Positions 54,504-62,156 of a stretch of DNA of 64,000 bases are shown here, piece by piece (positions within the stretch are counted from its first letter, which is position 1; each line of letters begins with the position of its first letter). Below the pieces are notes generated by a model, which saw only the letters and a program-made list of their open reading frames with translations, was not told the DNA's origin and did no database searches. This stretch comes from Leptospira abararensis (lineage in GTDB: Bacteria; Spirochaetota; Leptospiria; Leptospirales; Leptospiraceae), in assembly GCF_016918735.1 (NCBI RefSeq), contig NZ_JAFFPR010000023.1, forward strand, positions 6,820 to 70,819. The letters are read 5' to 3'. A program made the translations under genes and the position numbers.

Positions 54504-54750
54504 TTCCGCTTTCACAATTTTTTTTACAAGTTTTTTCTAAACCCAAACAACTTCCCACTATGGCAGCAAGATCTTGGGGACTATAATCCGGACTACTTGT
54601 CGAAATCTTATAAAAGGCATCATTGCGCAAAAAACACTCACCCTCAATCGTAGAACATTTGTTACGTTCGTAACAAGCAGATCGGAATGAAAATGGCGAA
54701 CCACAATTTAAGAAAAAACTAAAAAACAAAAAAACAAAAGTTTGTTTCAT
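54493..54750 (-). CDS. Small Cys-rich lipoprotein, 85 aa
   Basis: The leader ends in a lipobox with Cys16 (FFLNC). The ~70-residue mature part has six further Cys (SACYERNKCS, GECFL, GSCLG, KTCKKNC), pointing to a disulfide-rich fold. Family unknown. The ATG overlaps the stop of UDP-glucose pyrophosphorylase (ATGA), so it is co-translated with that gene. Confidence 0.65.
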   Translation of the reverse strand: MKQTFVFLFFSFFLNCGSPFSFRSACYERNKCSTIEGECFLRNDAFYKISTSSPDYSPQDLAAIVGSCLGLEKTCKKNCESGTIF

Positions 54751-56159
54751 AAATCGATAGTTTCGTTCTCAAATTCCTTCCGATTCAAGGAAGAGATTGT
54801 CTTCAAATCTTTCGATAGATTTTGGAATTTAACTTTCCCTTTAATAGTAATAGGAACATCAAAAAGAACCTTACCAGTAACAACTAACTCTTCGCAGTAT
54901 AGGAGTGAAGGATACTTTTGGAAAAGATCATCAAACTGGTGGATTTTCTTATAATGCGATTCATCTAAATGAACTAAAACTTCCCCCAAACCTGCAGATT
55001 TTCTTTCCTTTGCCATAGTAAGGGAAAAATCAGCATTCAATACATAGGCATCCGAACGGCGGATAAGATAGTCTTCGGTTTTTTTAACCGGCGCAAATCG
55101 ATCCCTGGGAATAATGATACCTTTGAATTTAGAAAAATTTCCCACAGCACTTCCCATGGCAGTTTCCAATTGGATCACTGTTTTTCCATCAACTTGTTTG
55201 GGATTGACAATGAGAGATAAAGAAAAATTCCCTTGGTTAAATCTTTCTTTTAAGGCTCGGAGATTGATCCAAAGGTTGTTTGTGGAAAAGGTTCTGAATT
55301 TGCCAAGACCACTAAATTCATTCTCATGTTCTTTGGGAACTTGTGCTGTTTCTAATAACTCATACTTAATGAATTTTCCACCCACCATTTTTTTGTAGAT
55401 GGCTCCACCTTTTTTATCGGCTAAAGTTTTTGGAGTCATCTCCATGGCAAAATGGATATCTTCCTTTAATAAATAACTTACAATATGCGGATCAACTGTC
55501 GCACCTAAATTGTCTCCATTGGAAAGAAAGGCGATTTCAAAACCTTTAGAGAGTAATTCATCCAAAATCCCCTCTTGCACCATAGTAAAATAAATATCAC
55601 CATGACCGGGCGGGCACCAATTTTCTTTTTCATTTTTATTTTGGATGGGAGCAAAGGTTTCTGCATCCAAACGAGGGACTTTGTTTTGTAAAAAACTAGT
55701 CCGCAACGTTTGTTTGAATCCGTTTTTTTCTAATTCTATTTGCGAATCTTTTTGAGTATTATAAGAATCCATAAAAAGGAGAGGAACATCAATTCCATAC
55801 TCGGAACGAATGAATTCAATTTGTTTAGCCATGACTGCAAGAAAAGACATGGAACCTTTGATGGGAATGAGAGACTTTGCTTTGTCGAGTCCCATACTGG
55901 TTCCGAGCCCCCCATTCAATTTGATTACCACCAATTTGGAGAGAAGACTAAGGTCTGTAGGATAGGAAGTATGAATGGATTCTAAAGAAATTTCATCAGT
56001 TTTAGGATCTAAATCTCCTACTTCTTCCCAAACGACCATTCCGGTTTCGCCGTTTCTTACAGCATCTACCTTAGTGATAAAATCGGCAATGAACGCATCC
56101 GATAGGCCGGCAGTCTTCATTACTTCTGTGATCAGTTGATCCGATTTCTGTTTCTCCAT
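54747..56159 (-). CDS. UTP-glucose-1-phosphate uridylyltransferase, UGP2 type
   Basis: 470 residues from the ATG at 56159, with AGGGAA upstream; an in-frame ATG at 56192 lies inside the preceding gene. The nucleotide motif is LNGGLGTSMGLDKAKSLI (about 84-101), followed by LLFMDSYNT. This is the eukaryotic-like UGP2 family rather than bacterial GalU. It makes UDP-glucose for surface glycans. It belongs to a three-gene operon with an exported 121-aa protein and a small lipoprotein. Confidence 0.88.
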   Translation of the reverse strand: MEKQKSDQLITEVMKTAGLSDAFIADFITKVDAVRNGETGMVVWEEVGDLDPKTDEISLESIHTSYPTDLSLLSKLVVIKLNGGLGTSMGLDKAKSLIPIKGSMSFLAVMAKQIEFIRSEYGIDVPLLFMDSYNTQKDSQIELEKNGFKQTLRTSFLQNKVPRLDAETFAPIQNKNEKENWCPPGHGDIYFTMVQEGILDELLSKGFEIAFLSNGDNLGATVDPHIVSYLLKEDIHFAMEMTPKTLADKKGGAIYKKMVGGKFIKYELLETAQVPKEHENEFSGLGKFRTFSTNNLWINLRALKERFNQGNFSLSLIVNPKQVDGKTVIQLETAMGSAVGNFSKFKGIIIPRDRFAPVKKTEDYLIRRSDAYVLNADFSLTMAKERKSAGLGEVLVHLDESHYKKIHQFDDLFQKYPSLLYCEELVVTGKVLFDVPITIKGKVKFQNLSKDLKTISSLNRKEFENETIDL

Positions 56160-56160
56160 A

Positions 56161-56526
56161 TTATTTCCCTTCGTGTGGTTCCCCAAGTTCAATCCGGTGG
56201 GGTTCTTCTGTTATCCCCGGATTCCATAAAAAAAAGACAAGGATGCTGCGACCGTCTTCTTTTGGGACAGCAACGGTTTCTTTTCTTTCATATTTTGGCA
56301 TAAAAACTTCGAAATTGTACATCCAATACTTTCCCTTCTTACGGGTCACTTGCCGGATCCCTTGTTTCAAAGGGTCCTTTTTCGTGAGTTTCCCATAAGG
56401 AAGAGGGTACTTGGTTTCCCAAATTTGGGGCAAAAGCTTTGCTGCTTCTTCATAATTGCCCGGTTCGGCCCAAAGAACCGCAGGAAAAATTCCCAAAAGT
56501 AAAATAAAAGAGAAACTATGACGCAT
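56161..56526 (-). CDS. Exported hypothetical protein, 121 aa
   Basis: A signal peptide ends near AVLWAE. The mature part is ~100 residues, basic and Pro-rich, with aromatic stretches KYWMYNFEVFMPKY and ILVFFLWNPG, compatible with a small beta-sheet domain. I do not recognise it. The UGP2-type gene starts 1 base after its stop, so it is the first gene of that operon. Confidence 0.65.
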   Translation of the reverse strand: MRHSFSFILLLGIFPAVLWAEPGNYEEAAKLLPQIWETKYPLPYGKLTKKDPLKQGIRQVTRKKGKYWMYNFEVFMPKYERKETVAVPKEDGRSILVFFLWNPGITEEPHRIELGEPHEGK

Positions 56527-56641
56527 ACGATTCTAAAAGGCAATCCTATGTAAGTACGGTTATCGGTCAATTCAGGAATTCTTCTGGCGCTGGAATTGAT
56601 TTTCATAGACAAGAATTGAGTCTGACAGAATCATTTAATTC

Positions 56642-57502
56642 ATGTTTCGATTCATAGAATATCTGGAACGTTTTTGGGCGTTATTGTCGTTTTATCTTCC
56701 CAGCCATTTGTTTGTGGAGAATAATAAGGATAAAAACATATTGATCGTTCCTGGGTTTCTCGCCGGACGTTCCTACTATTCTAGACTTAAATCCAACTTG
56801 GATAACCTGGGATTCAAAGTAGGAATCCTTTCCACTCTCCGTGACCCTTTGTCTTTGGAAGAGGCCGTCCAACACCTTGCGAGCCAAATTCTTACAGCGC
56901 CTAACGAAGTGACTTTGATTGCTCATAACACCGGTGGGCTTCTCGTTTTAATTTTACCTGATGAAGCCAGACGAAAAGTCAAACGCCTCATCACTCTCGG
57001 AACTCCTTTCCATGGTTCTGACAGGTTTACCAATACAAGACAATCCTATTGGGGTTTTGAATCCGATTGGGTAAAAACTAATTATAAAAATGCTTTATCT
57101 TTTCCCCTCTTCCAACCTCTCTCTGCTATCGAAGATTTTTCCTTTCCTCCACAAGAAAGTACGGAGTTTGGCCAAGGTCGTGACTTATGGTTTGATATTC
57201 CTGGAAATTATAACTTAGTACGTAGGAATGAAAACATCCGTACACTCAGAGAATTTTTGGGGACTCCGAAAGACAATATTGCCATCGCTCCTTCTCCCAA
57301 AGCAAATCCTGAATTTGCAGTACCTAAAAAGATTGAAGTAGATTTTTCAAAATATGAACCATCGGTTTATAAAAAGAATCAGAAACAATTGGCAACAAAA
57401 AAGAAATCTGCAGTTAAAAAAACAAAGCCGGCAAAAAAATCAAAAGCTATGGCAAAACCAGTAGCGAAACCAAAAGCAAAGAAAAAGGCTAAAAAACGTT
57501 AG
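56642..57502 (+). CDS. Alpha/beta-hydrolase-fold (lipase-like) protein lacking Ser, with Lys-rich tail
   Basis: 286 residues. Residues ~30-210 fit an alpha/beta-hydrolase fold with ILIVPGFLAGRSYY near 33-46. The nucleophile elbow reads AHNTGG (94-99), so Asn96 replaces the Ser of GHSxG. The downstream LITLGTPFHGSD (lipase-type) is kept. The last ~50 residues are KK/KP/KA repeats, very like the tail of the ferritin-like protein at 34561. It may bind a lipid or glycan and nucleic acid or a polyanion, rather than cleave. Single gene. Confidence 0.75.
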   Translation: MFRFIEYLERFWALLSFYLPSHLFVENNKDKNILIVPGFLAGRSYYSRLKSNLDNLGFKVGILSTLRDPLSLEEAVQHLASQILTAPNEVTLIAHNTGGLLVLILPDEARRKVKRLITLGTPFHGSDRFTNTRQSYWGFESDWVKTNYKNALSFPLFQPLSAIEDFSFPPQESTEFGQGRDLWFDIPGNYNLVRRNENIRTLREFLGTPKDNIAIAPSPKANPEFAVPKKIEVDFSKYEPSVYKKNQKQLATKKKSAVKKTKPAKKSKAMAKPVAKPKAKKKAKKR

Positions 57503-57529
57503 ATATTTCTTCCAACCTGAACAATAAAA

Positions 57530-57555
57530 AACTGCCCGCCAAACGGCGGACAGTT
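57530..57555 (-). terminator. Terminator after the copper-binding protein gene
   Basis: AACTGCCCGCC and GGCGGACAGTT form an 11-bp stem (one mismatch) with a 4-base loop. On the minus strand it runs into a T run (the A run 57526-57530). It may also end the plus-strand lipase-like gene. Confidence 0.75.
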
Positions 57556-57578
57556 GCAAGTTTTATCTTTCCGATCGG

Positions 57579-58025
57579 TTAGACTTTCTTTAATTCTTTC
57601 ACGCAAGTTAGGCAGCTGTCTCGACATTCTTTACAAACAGCGTGGTGACTGGCATGTTTATCACATTCCTTCGCACAAGCTTCACAAACTTCAATACATA
57701 AGTTTGCTAACTTCTTTGTGTAAGCAGAAGATTGGCTTGCAAGTTTCACAAAAGACTCACATAGACTGATGACTTCTCTTGTACTTGTGGCACAAGCAGC
57801 CAAAGACTTCTCTCCTTTTCCAAGTTCTGTGAGGCAATGGCTGAGACAAACCTCAGCGGAAAGTTGACAATGCATAGCTGCCATCATTGCTTTCGAGTAC
57901 TTTGATTTCCCAGTTGTTGGCATGGACATAGTAGAATGGTCATGGTCTTCTGCGGAAAGTGTAGATAAAATTCCGGAAACGGCAACAGCCATTCCTGCTT
58001 TTTGTAATAATTCTTTGCGATTCAT
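57579..58025 (-). CDS. Four-helix-bundle copper-storage-type protein (Csp/DUF326-like)
   Basis: 148 residues. The leader (residues 1-25) looks exported. Thirteen Cys in the mature part are spaced on amphipathic helices (MHCQLSAEVCLSHC; CIEVCEACAKEC; CKECRDSCLTC), as in copper-storage proteins that bind many Cu(I) ions inside a helix bundle. An N-terminal His/Met patch (EDHDHSTMSMP) adds metal ligands. A lipoprotein gene with Cys pairs lies upstream on the same strand, and a 16-bp palindrome between them. Confidence 0.85.
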   Translation of the reverse strand: MNRKELLQKAGMAVAVSGILSTLSAEDHDHSTMSMPTTGKSKYSKAMMAAMHCQLSAEVCLSHCLTELGKGEKSLAACATSTREVISLCESFVKLASQSSAYTKKLANLCIEVCEACAKECDKHASHHAVCKECRDSCLTCVKELKKV

Positions 58026-58077
58026 ATCGTATAACCTCAGTTAAAAAAATAATATCAATTGAAATGTAAGATCCATT

Positions 58078-58093
58078 CACCTAAACTTAGGTG
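58078..58093. promoter_or_regulatory. 16-bp palindrome upstream of the copper-binding gene
   Basis: CACCTAA and TTAGGTG flank a 2-base centre, about 53 bases before the ATG at 58025. Placement suits an operator for a metal-responsive regulator. No such regulator gene is in the window. Confidence 0.45.
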
Positions 58094-58101
58094 TGGCCAT
58101 C

Positions 58102-58473
58102 TCAAATCAAAAGTCGAACTGTGGTAGTCGGAAAGTAGGGAGGAGGATAACGAAGTTGGGATAACAATCCTGATTTGGATTTGCCAGGTAGGAAATTAGG
58201 TTCGAAAGTCGCAAAAGCATTCCCAAAGGTCAGTTTTACTGGTTTCCAAATCGGGAAATCCGTTGAAGTAGAAGATTGGAGTTCCTCATGAGAGATGGGA
58301 CATTCACAAGGATCAGCAGAATCCGATTTGGATTCGGCGGATTGGTGGCAAGGCGGAACAGATTCTCGTTCCACAAATTTTTCTGCGGAAGTACAAAACC
58401 CGAAAACCGAGGACTTACACCCCAGATAAGCAAGAAAAATTAGAATGAATCCAATTGCAAATTTTCGTTTCAT
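58102..58473 (-). CDS. Small lipoprotein with CxC motif, possibly copper-linked
   Basis: 123 residues from ATG 58473; ATG 58488 adds five residues but its AAAGG touches the ATG. A lipobox ends in LAYLGC. The mature part has VPPCHQSAESKSDSADPCECPISHEE (quoted in pieces: VPPCHQSAES, DPCECPISH), i.e. a PCH and a CEC cluster fit for Cu(I). Its C-terminus is Pro-rich. It lies upstream of the copper-storage-type gene on the same strand, with 76 bases between, which supports a shared role in copper handling. Confidence 0.6.
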   Translation of the reverse strand: MKRKFAIGFILIFLAYLGCKSSVFGFCTSAEKFVERESVPPCHQSAESKSDSADPCECPISHEELQSSTSTDFPIWKPVKLTFGNAFATFEPNFLPGKSKSGLLSQLRYPPPYFPTTTVRLLI

Positions 58474-58515
58474 GCTCTGTTTCTTCATCCTTTAGACGAA
58501 ACCAATCATATATCC

Positions 58516-59739
58516 CTAAAATAAATTCTTCAAGCCTTTTCCGGCAACAATAAAGGTTCCAATCGTAGATCCAAATTGGGGAAGGAAAAAAACGAGAAAG
58601 ATATGAAGGACGCGGTTCTTCCAAAAACCAACAAAGGTTTCTGAATCTTCAGCAATGTGTTCGAAGTCTTCTACAAGGGGTTTACGTAAATACGACTCGG
58701 AAAGAGCACTCACCCATCCCGCTTTAAAGATGGGAACAAAAGTTCCAATGGGAGCCGTGACAAAAGCAAGTAGGATAGAAATCGGATGAGCTAGTGCGAT
58801 CAAAGCACCGAGGGCTGCAAGGCCACCTTTGATATAAATCAGTTTCGAAAACAGGTCCATACCAGCTTCCCCCCCTTGGCTCCAAGTGGTATAACCAATG
58901 AGTCCCGCAAAGAACACAGGATATAGAATGATACTAATATTGTCCCACCACTTACGTTTGGGAACTTCGTCTAACACGGACAAGTCGTTTATTGTGTGAA
59001 GATTCCTTTCGATCCCGGCCAAATGACCCGCACCCACAACCGCAAGAAGTTTTTTGACAGACTTACCTTCTGCTGCTTGGCGAATCTTTTCTGCCAAGTA
59101 CACATCCCTTTCATCAATGATGACATGTTTGACTGATTCATATTTTTTAGGAATTTGAGAGAATAGATCTTTGAGAATGTCATCCGATTTCATCTCTTCG
59201 ATTTTATCGTCTGATACATCTTCTCGGACCAAAAGAGAGGCAAGAAGAGCGCTGAAGAGATACATTTTAGAGAAAAAACCTACATTCCCCCAGGACCTTT
59301 TTAAAGTAGTTTGGATTTCACGGTCTACTGCCATCACTGGTTTTTTTAAGGACCTTCCCATCGTGATAGCCTTACGCATTTCATCACCAGGTTTGATGTC
59401 TTTATTCCCGATTTTTTTCTGAAAAGAGGAAAGGATGAGGCTCGAAAGGAGTAACCACATTTTCCTTTCTTTGAATACTTTAAAGATATCTAATTTTTTT
59501 AAATAATCCGGATCTTCCACCGACTTCATTCGAGACTCACATAACTCAACACAAATGACATCGGGTTTTAATGTTCGGATCATTTTTTCGACTTCGTCCA
59601 CACTTTGTTTGGAAACATGTGCTGTTCCCAAAATGTGGACTTCCGTTTTTCCGATGGTTTGAAAGAGATAAGGTTCTGAAGTTTTGAAACCTTTTTTGGT
59701 AGATTTTCTTGGGGGAGTAGTTTTTTTGATTGAACGCAT
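58516..59739 (-). CDS. TraB/PrgY-family membrane protein
   Basis: 407 residues. The N-terminal TraB domain begins HILGTAHVSKQSVDEV (about 34-49) and continues with ICVELCESR and later VVGAGHLAGIE. Three or four C-terminal membrane helices follow (about 270-400). The first 20 residues are basic (KKTTPPRKSTKK). In enterococci TraB blocks sex-pheromone action; in other organisms the function is unknown, perhaps a membrane protease. It is divergent from cheD. Confidence 0.88.
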   Translation of the reverse strand: MRSIKKTTPPRKSTKKGFKTSEPYLFQTIGKTEVHILGTAHVSKQSVDEVEKMIRTLKPDVICVELCESRMKSVEDPDYLKKLDIFKVFKERKMWLLLSSLILSSFQKKIGNKDIKPGDEMRKAITMGRSLKKPVMAVDREIQTTLKRSWGNVGFFSKMYLFSALLASLLVREDVSDDKIEEMKSDDILKDLFSQIPKKYESVKHVIIDERDVYLAEKIRQAAEGKSVKKLLAVVGAGHLAGIERNLHTINDLSVLDEVPKRKWWDNISIILYPVFFAGLIGYTTWSQGGEAGMDLFSKLIYIKGGLAALGALIALAHPISILLAFVTAPIGTFVPIFKAGWVSALSESYLRKPLVEDFEHIAEDSETFVGFWKNRVLHIFLVFFLPQFGSTIGTFIVAGKGLKNLF

Positions 59740-59799
59740 AAGGAAAGCTTACTATCTATAATACCTAAGTAACGGTTCCACTCTCTAGAAACAAGTAGA

Positions 59800-60303
59800 A
59801 TGTCTATTAAATCCAAAATCATCAATGTGGGAATTGCCGACATCAAGGTCGGAAAAGATACGGATGTGCTCCGAACTACATTGGGTTCGTGCATAGGAAT
59901 CGTTCTGTATGATCCAGAACAGAAAGTGGGGGCCATTTCCCATATCATGCTTGCCAAAGATCCTACAGGCAAGGATGCCACCAAGTTTCCTCACAAATAC
60001 GGAGAAACTGCCCTCCCCATCCTCATCGAAATGATGAAACAACAAGGCTCCAACATTGGCCATTACTCTTGTCGAATGTTCGGTGGCGCCTCTATGTTTA
60101 AAGGGATCAACTCCCAATTTTTACAAAACATTGGGGAACAGAATATCGCTATTGTCAAAAAATTTATGGAAGAGAATAAAATCCCTGTCATTGTGGAAGA
60201 TGTGGCTGGGAACGAAGGAAGAACTATCAGTCTTTACTGTGACGACGGACGTGTGCTGTTAAAAAAAGCTGGTATGGAAAAATACCTTTATAAGGTGCGT
60301 TAG
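59800..60303 (+). CDS. cheD: CheD, chemoreceptor glutamine deamidase
   Basis: 167 residues. It deamidates Gln residues on methyl-accepting chemotaxis proteins. The catalytic Cys is in TLGSCIGI (about 30) and His in AISHIML (about 47). The sequence is of normal length. An HDOD protein gene starts 6 bases downstream. No other che gene is in the window. Confidence 0.93.
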   Translation: MSIKSKIINVGIADIKVGKDTDVLRTTLGSCIGIVLYDPEQKVGAISHIMLAKDPTGKDATKFPHKYGETALPILIEMMKQQGSNIGHYSCRMFGGASMFKGINSQFLQNIGEQNIAIVKKFMEENKIPVIVEDVAGNEGRTISLYCDDGRVLLKKAGMEKYLYKVR

Positions 60304-60309
60304 GCGAAT

Positions 60310-61164
60310 ATGCTAAAATCGAAGGTTGATGAAGTATTACAAGACGTAAATAAACTACCTGCCATATCGTCGGTTGTGTCTAAGGTATTGGAAAAACTCC
60401 AAAAACCAGACGTAAATATTGCTGACCTTGCACAGGAAATTTCGAAAGACCCGGCCATCACTGCCAACGTCATTAAACTTTCCAATTCTGCATACTACAG
60501 GGCCTCCAAACCCATCCGCACTGTCCAAGAGGCTCTTATGACTCTCGGCATCAAGACGGTAAAAGAAATTGTCCTTCTCACTGCAGCCAAAGGAATCCTT
60601 TCCCAAGACCTAAATAGTTACCAAATGGAAGCAGCACAACTTTGGACTTCTTCGCTACTGGTGGCAGAACTTTCGAGTAAAATTGTTCAACACAAAAAAC
60701 TCAAAATAGATAAAGACCTAGCTTTCACTTCTGGCCTTCTCTGTAGTGTGGGTAAAATTGTACTCGCACAGTTCTTTAGTCCGGTGATGATGCAACTTAA
60801 AGCAGACCTAAAAGACAACCAAGAGCCCTTCCCTGCATTAGAAAAAAAGTATTTTGGATACACACATATGGAAGTGTCTGAGAATCTTTTGAAACGTTGG
60901 AACTTCCCGCAGGAATTGACCGATGTTGTCGCCAATTACCTCACTCCAGAAAATTCCAAAAACAATCCGATTCTTACTTCTGTTGTACATATTGCGAGTA
61001 TTCTCATAGTCGTTTCTGGAATTGGAATCGATATTGGTGGTGAGTCCGTTCCGATTTCTCCTTTTGCACTCAGCCAAACAGGCGTTACAGAAGCAGATAT
61101 TGAAACCTACTTTGTCCATATTCCTGATTTACAAGCCGGCCTAGCTGATTTGTTAAACGTATAA
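60310..61164 (+). CDS. HDOD domain protein
   Basis: 284 residues, almost all one HDOD domain. Signatures: LPAISSVVSKVLE near the start, ISKDPAITANVIKLSNSAYY (quoted in part), and LLCSVGKIVLAQF in the middle. HDOD proteins are HD-like but lack the metal site; they act in signalling, often beside chemotaxis or c-di-GMP genes, here after cheD. Output not predictable. Confidence 0.88.
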   Translation: MLKSKVDEVLQDVNKLPAISSVVSKVLEKLQKPDVNIADLAQEISKDPAITANVIKLSNSAYYRASKPIRTVQEALMTLGIKTVKEIVLLTAAKGILSQDLNSYQMEAAQLWTSSLLVAELSSKIVQHKKLKIDKDLAFTSGLLCSVGKIVLAQFFSPVMMQLKADLKDNQEPFPALEKKYFGYTHMEVSENLLKRWNFPQELTDVVANYLTPENSKNNPILTSVVHIASILIVVSGIGIDIGGESVPISPFALSQTGVTEADIETYFVHIPDLQAGLADLLNV

Positions 61165-61202
61165 CTTTTAAGTCATTAGCCTCAGGTTTTAAGTCAAATT
61201 TT

Positions 61203-61739
61203 ATGAACATTATCTTTATTGGAGCAAGAGGCGCCGGGAAATCCAAAGTTTCTCGTTCCCTATCCAAAAAAACCGAATTTCCAGTTGTTTCTACCGATTC
61301 CATTGCTGTTTACGAAGCAGGTGGACTTCCCATCCCAAAGTTCGTGGAAAAATCTGGCTGGAAGGCTTTCCGAGAATTAGAATATTCTATTTTGCAAAAA
61401 TTGAAAGCTGCGGATGGAATCATTCTGGATTGTGGTGGTGGTATTCTATTTGATTTAGACGAGACCGGGAACGAAGTCCCAAGCCAAAGAAAACTGGACC
61501 TACTCCGTAGTATGGGAAGGATCGTTTATTTGGAACGTGGAGCAGAGGAACTCATCGAAAAAGTAAAGGGAGACTCCACAAGACCCGACCTCTCTAAAGA
61601 AACGTCTTACCGTTCCATTTTAGAAAAAAGACTCCCCGTTTACCAAGAAGCCGCACATTTTAAACTGAATCTATCTAAACTTTCCAAAGAAGAAGCCGCC
61701 GAACACATCTTAGATTGGTTAGGGATTAAATCCAAATAA
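61203..61739 (+). CDS. aroK: Shikimate kinase-like protein
   Basis: 178 residues. The P-loop is GARGAGKSK (7-15). The acidic site DS in VSTDSIAVYEAGG (about 33-45) and the CGGGILF segment (about 79-85) match shikimate kinase, which phosphorylates shikimate in the chorismate pathway. The LID region RPDLS (about 126-130) keeps the substrate Arg. It follows the HDOD gene by 38 bases. Gene symbol by family only. Confidence 0.8.
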   Translation: MNIIFIGARGAGKSKVSRSLSKKTEFPVVSTDSIAVYEAGGLPIPKFVEKSGWKAFRELEYSILQKLKAADGIILDCGGGILFDLDETGNEVPSQRKLDLLRSMGRIVYLERGAEELIEKVKGDSTRPDLSKETSYRSILEKRLPVYQEAAHFKLNLSKLSKEEAAEHILDWLGIKSK

Positions 61740-61813
61740 TGGAATTACTACGGGAATCGTACGTTTAAGTAAAACCTTCGATTTTCGGCTTTTACGAATC
61801 AGTTTCGGATCTC

Positions 61814-62038
61814 GTGCAATCCAGAATGAAAAATCCTTTGGTCGTCTCCCGAACTGCCTTAAAACTAGCAAAGCGACCACCCAAACTTCCCGGAAAATGG
61901 TGCTCAGATTTAAGCGATCTTCCTATGGAAGTTGCAGTTCGCTTGTTTCTTGTACTCCAGGATTTTTTAGACCAAATTCAATCTGGCTTAGACCAAGGGC
62001 ATAATGATTTAAAAATAAACCTATCGTACCGAATCTAA
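61814..62038 (+). CDS. Small hypothetical protein, about 74 aa
   Basis: A short basic protein starting at GTG 61814 or ATG 61826. It has no signal peptide. The middle part (LPMEVAVRLFLVLQDFLDQI in pieces: VAVRLFLVLQDF) could form one amphipathic helix. It may be a real small gene in front of gltB or a chance frame; no clear ribosome site is visible. Confidence 0.45.
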   Translation: MQSRMKNPLVVSRTALKLAKRPPKLPGKWCSDLSDLPMEVAVRLFLVLQDFLDQIQSGLDQGHNDLKINLSYRI

Positions 62039-62156
62039 GCATTTTCTGATGTTTGGATTTGCCTAAAAATAAATCATTTTGCTGAAAACAAAATAATTGG
62101 ACAGTACATCCAAATTCAAAAACAAGGTACAGTAATTGCTTTAGAGTAGGGTACGT

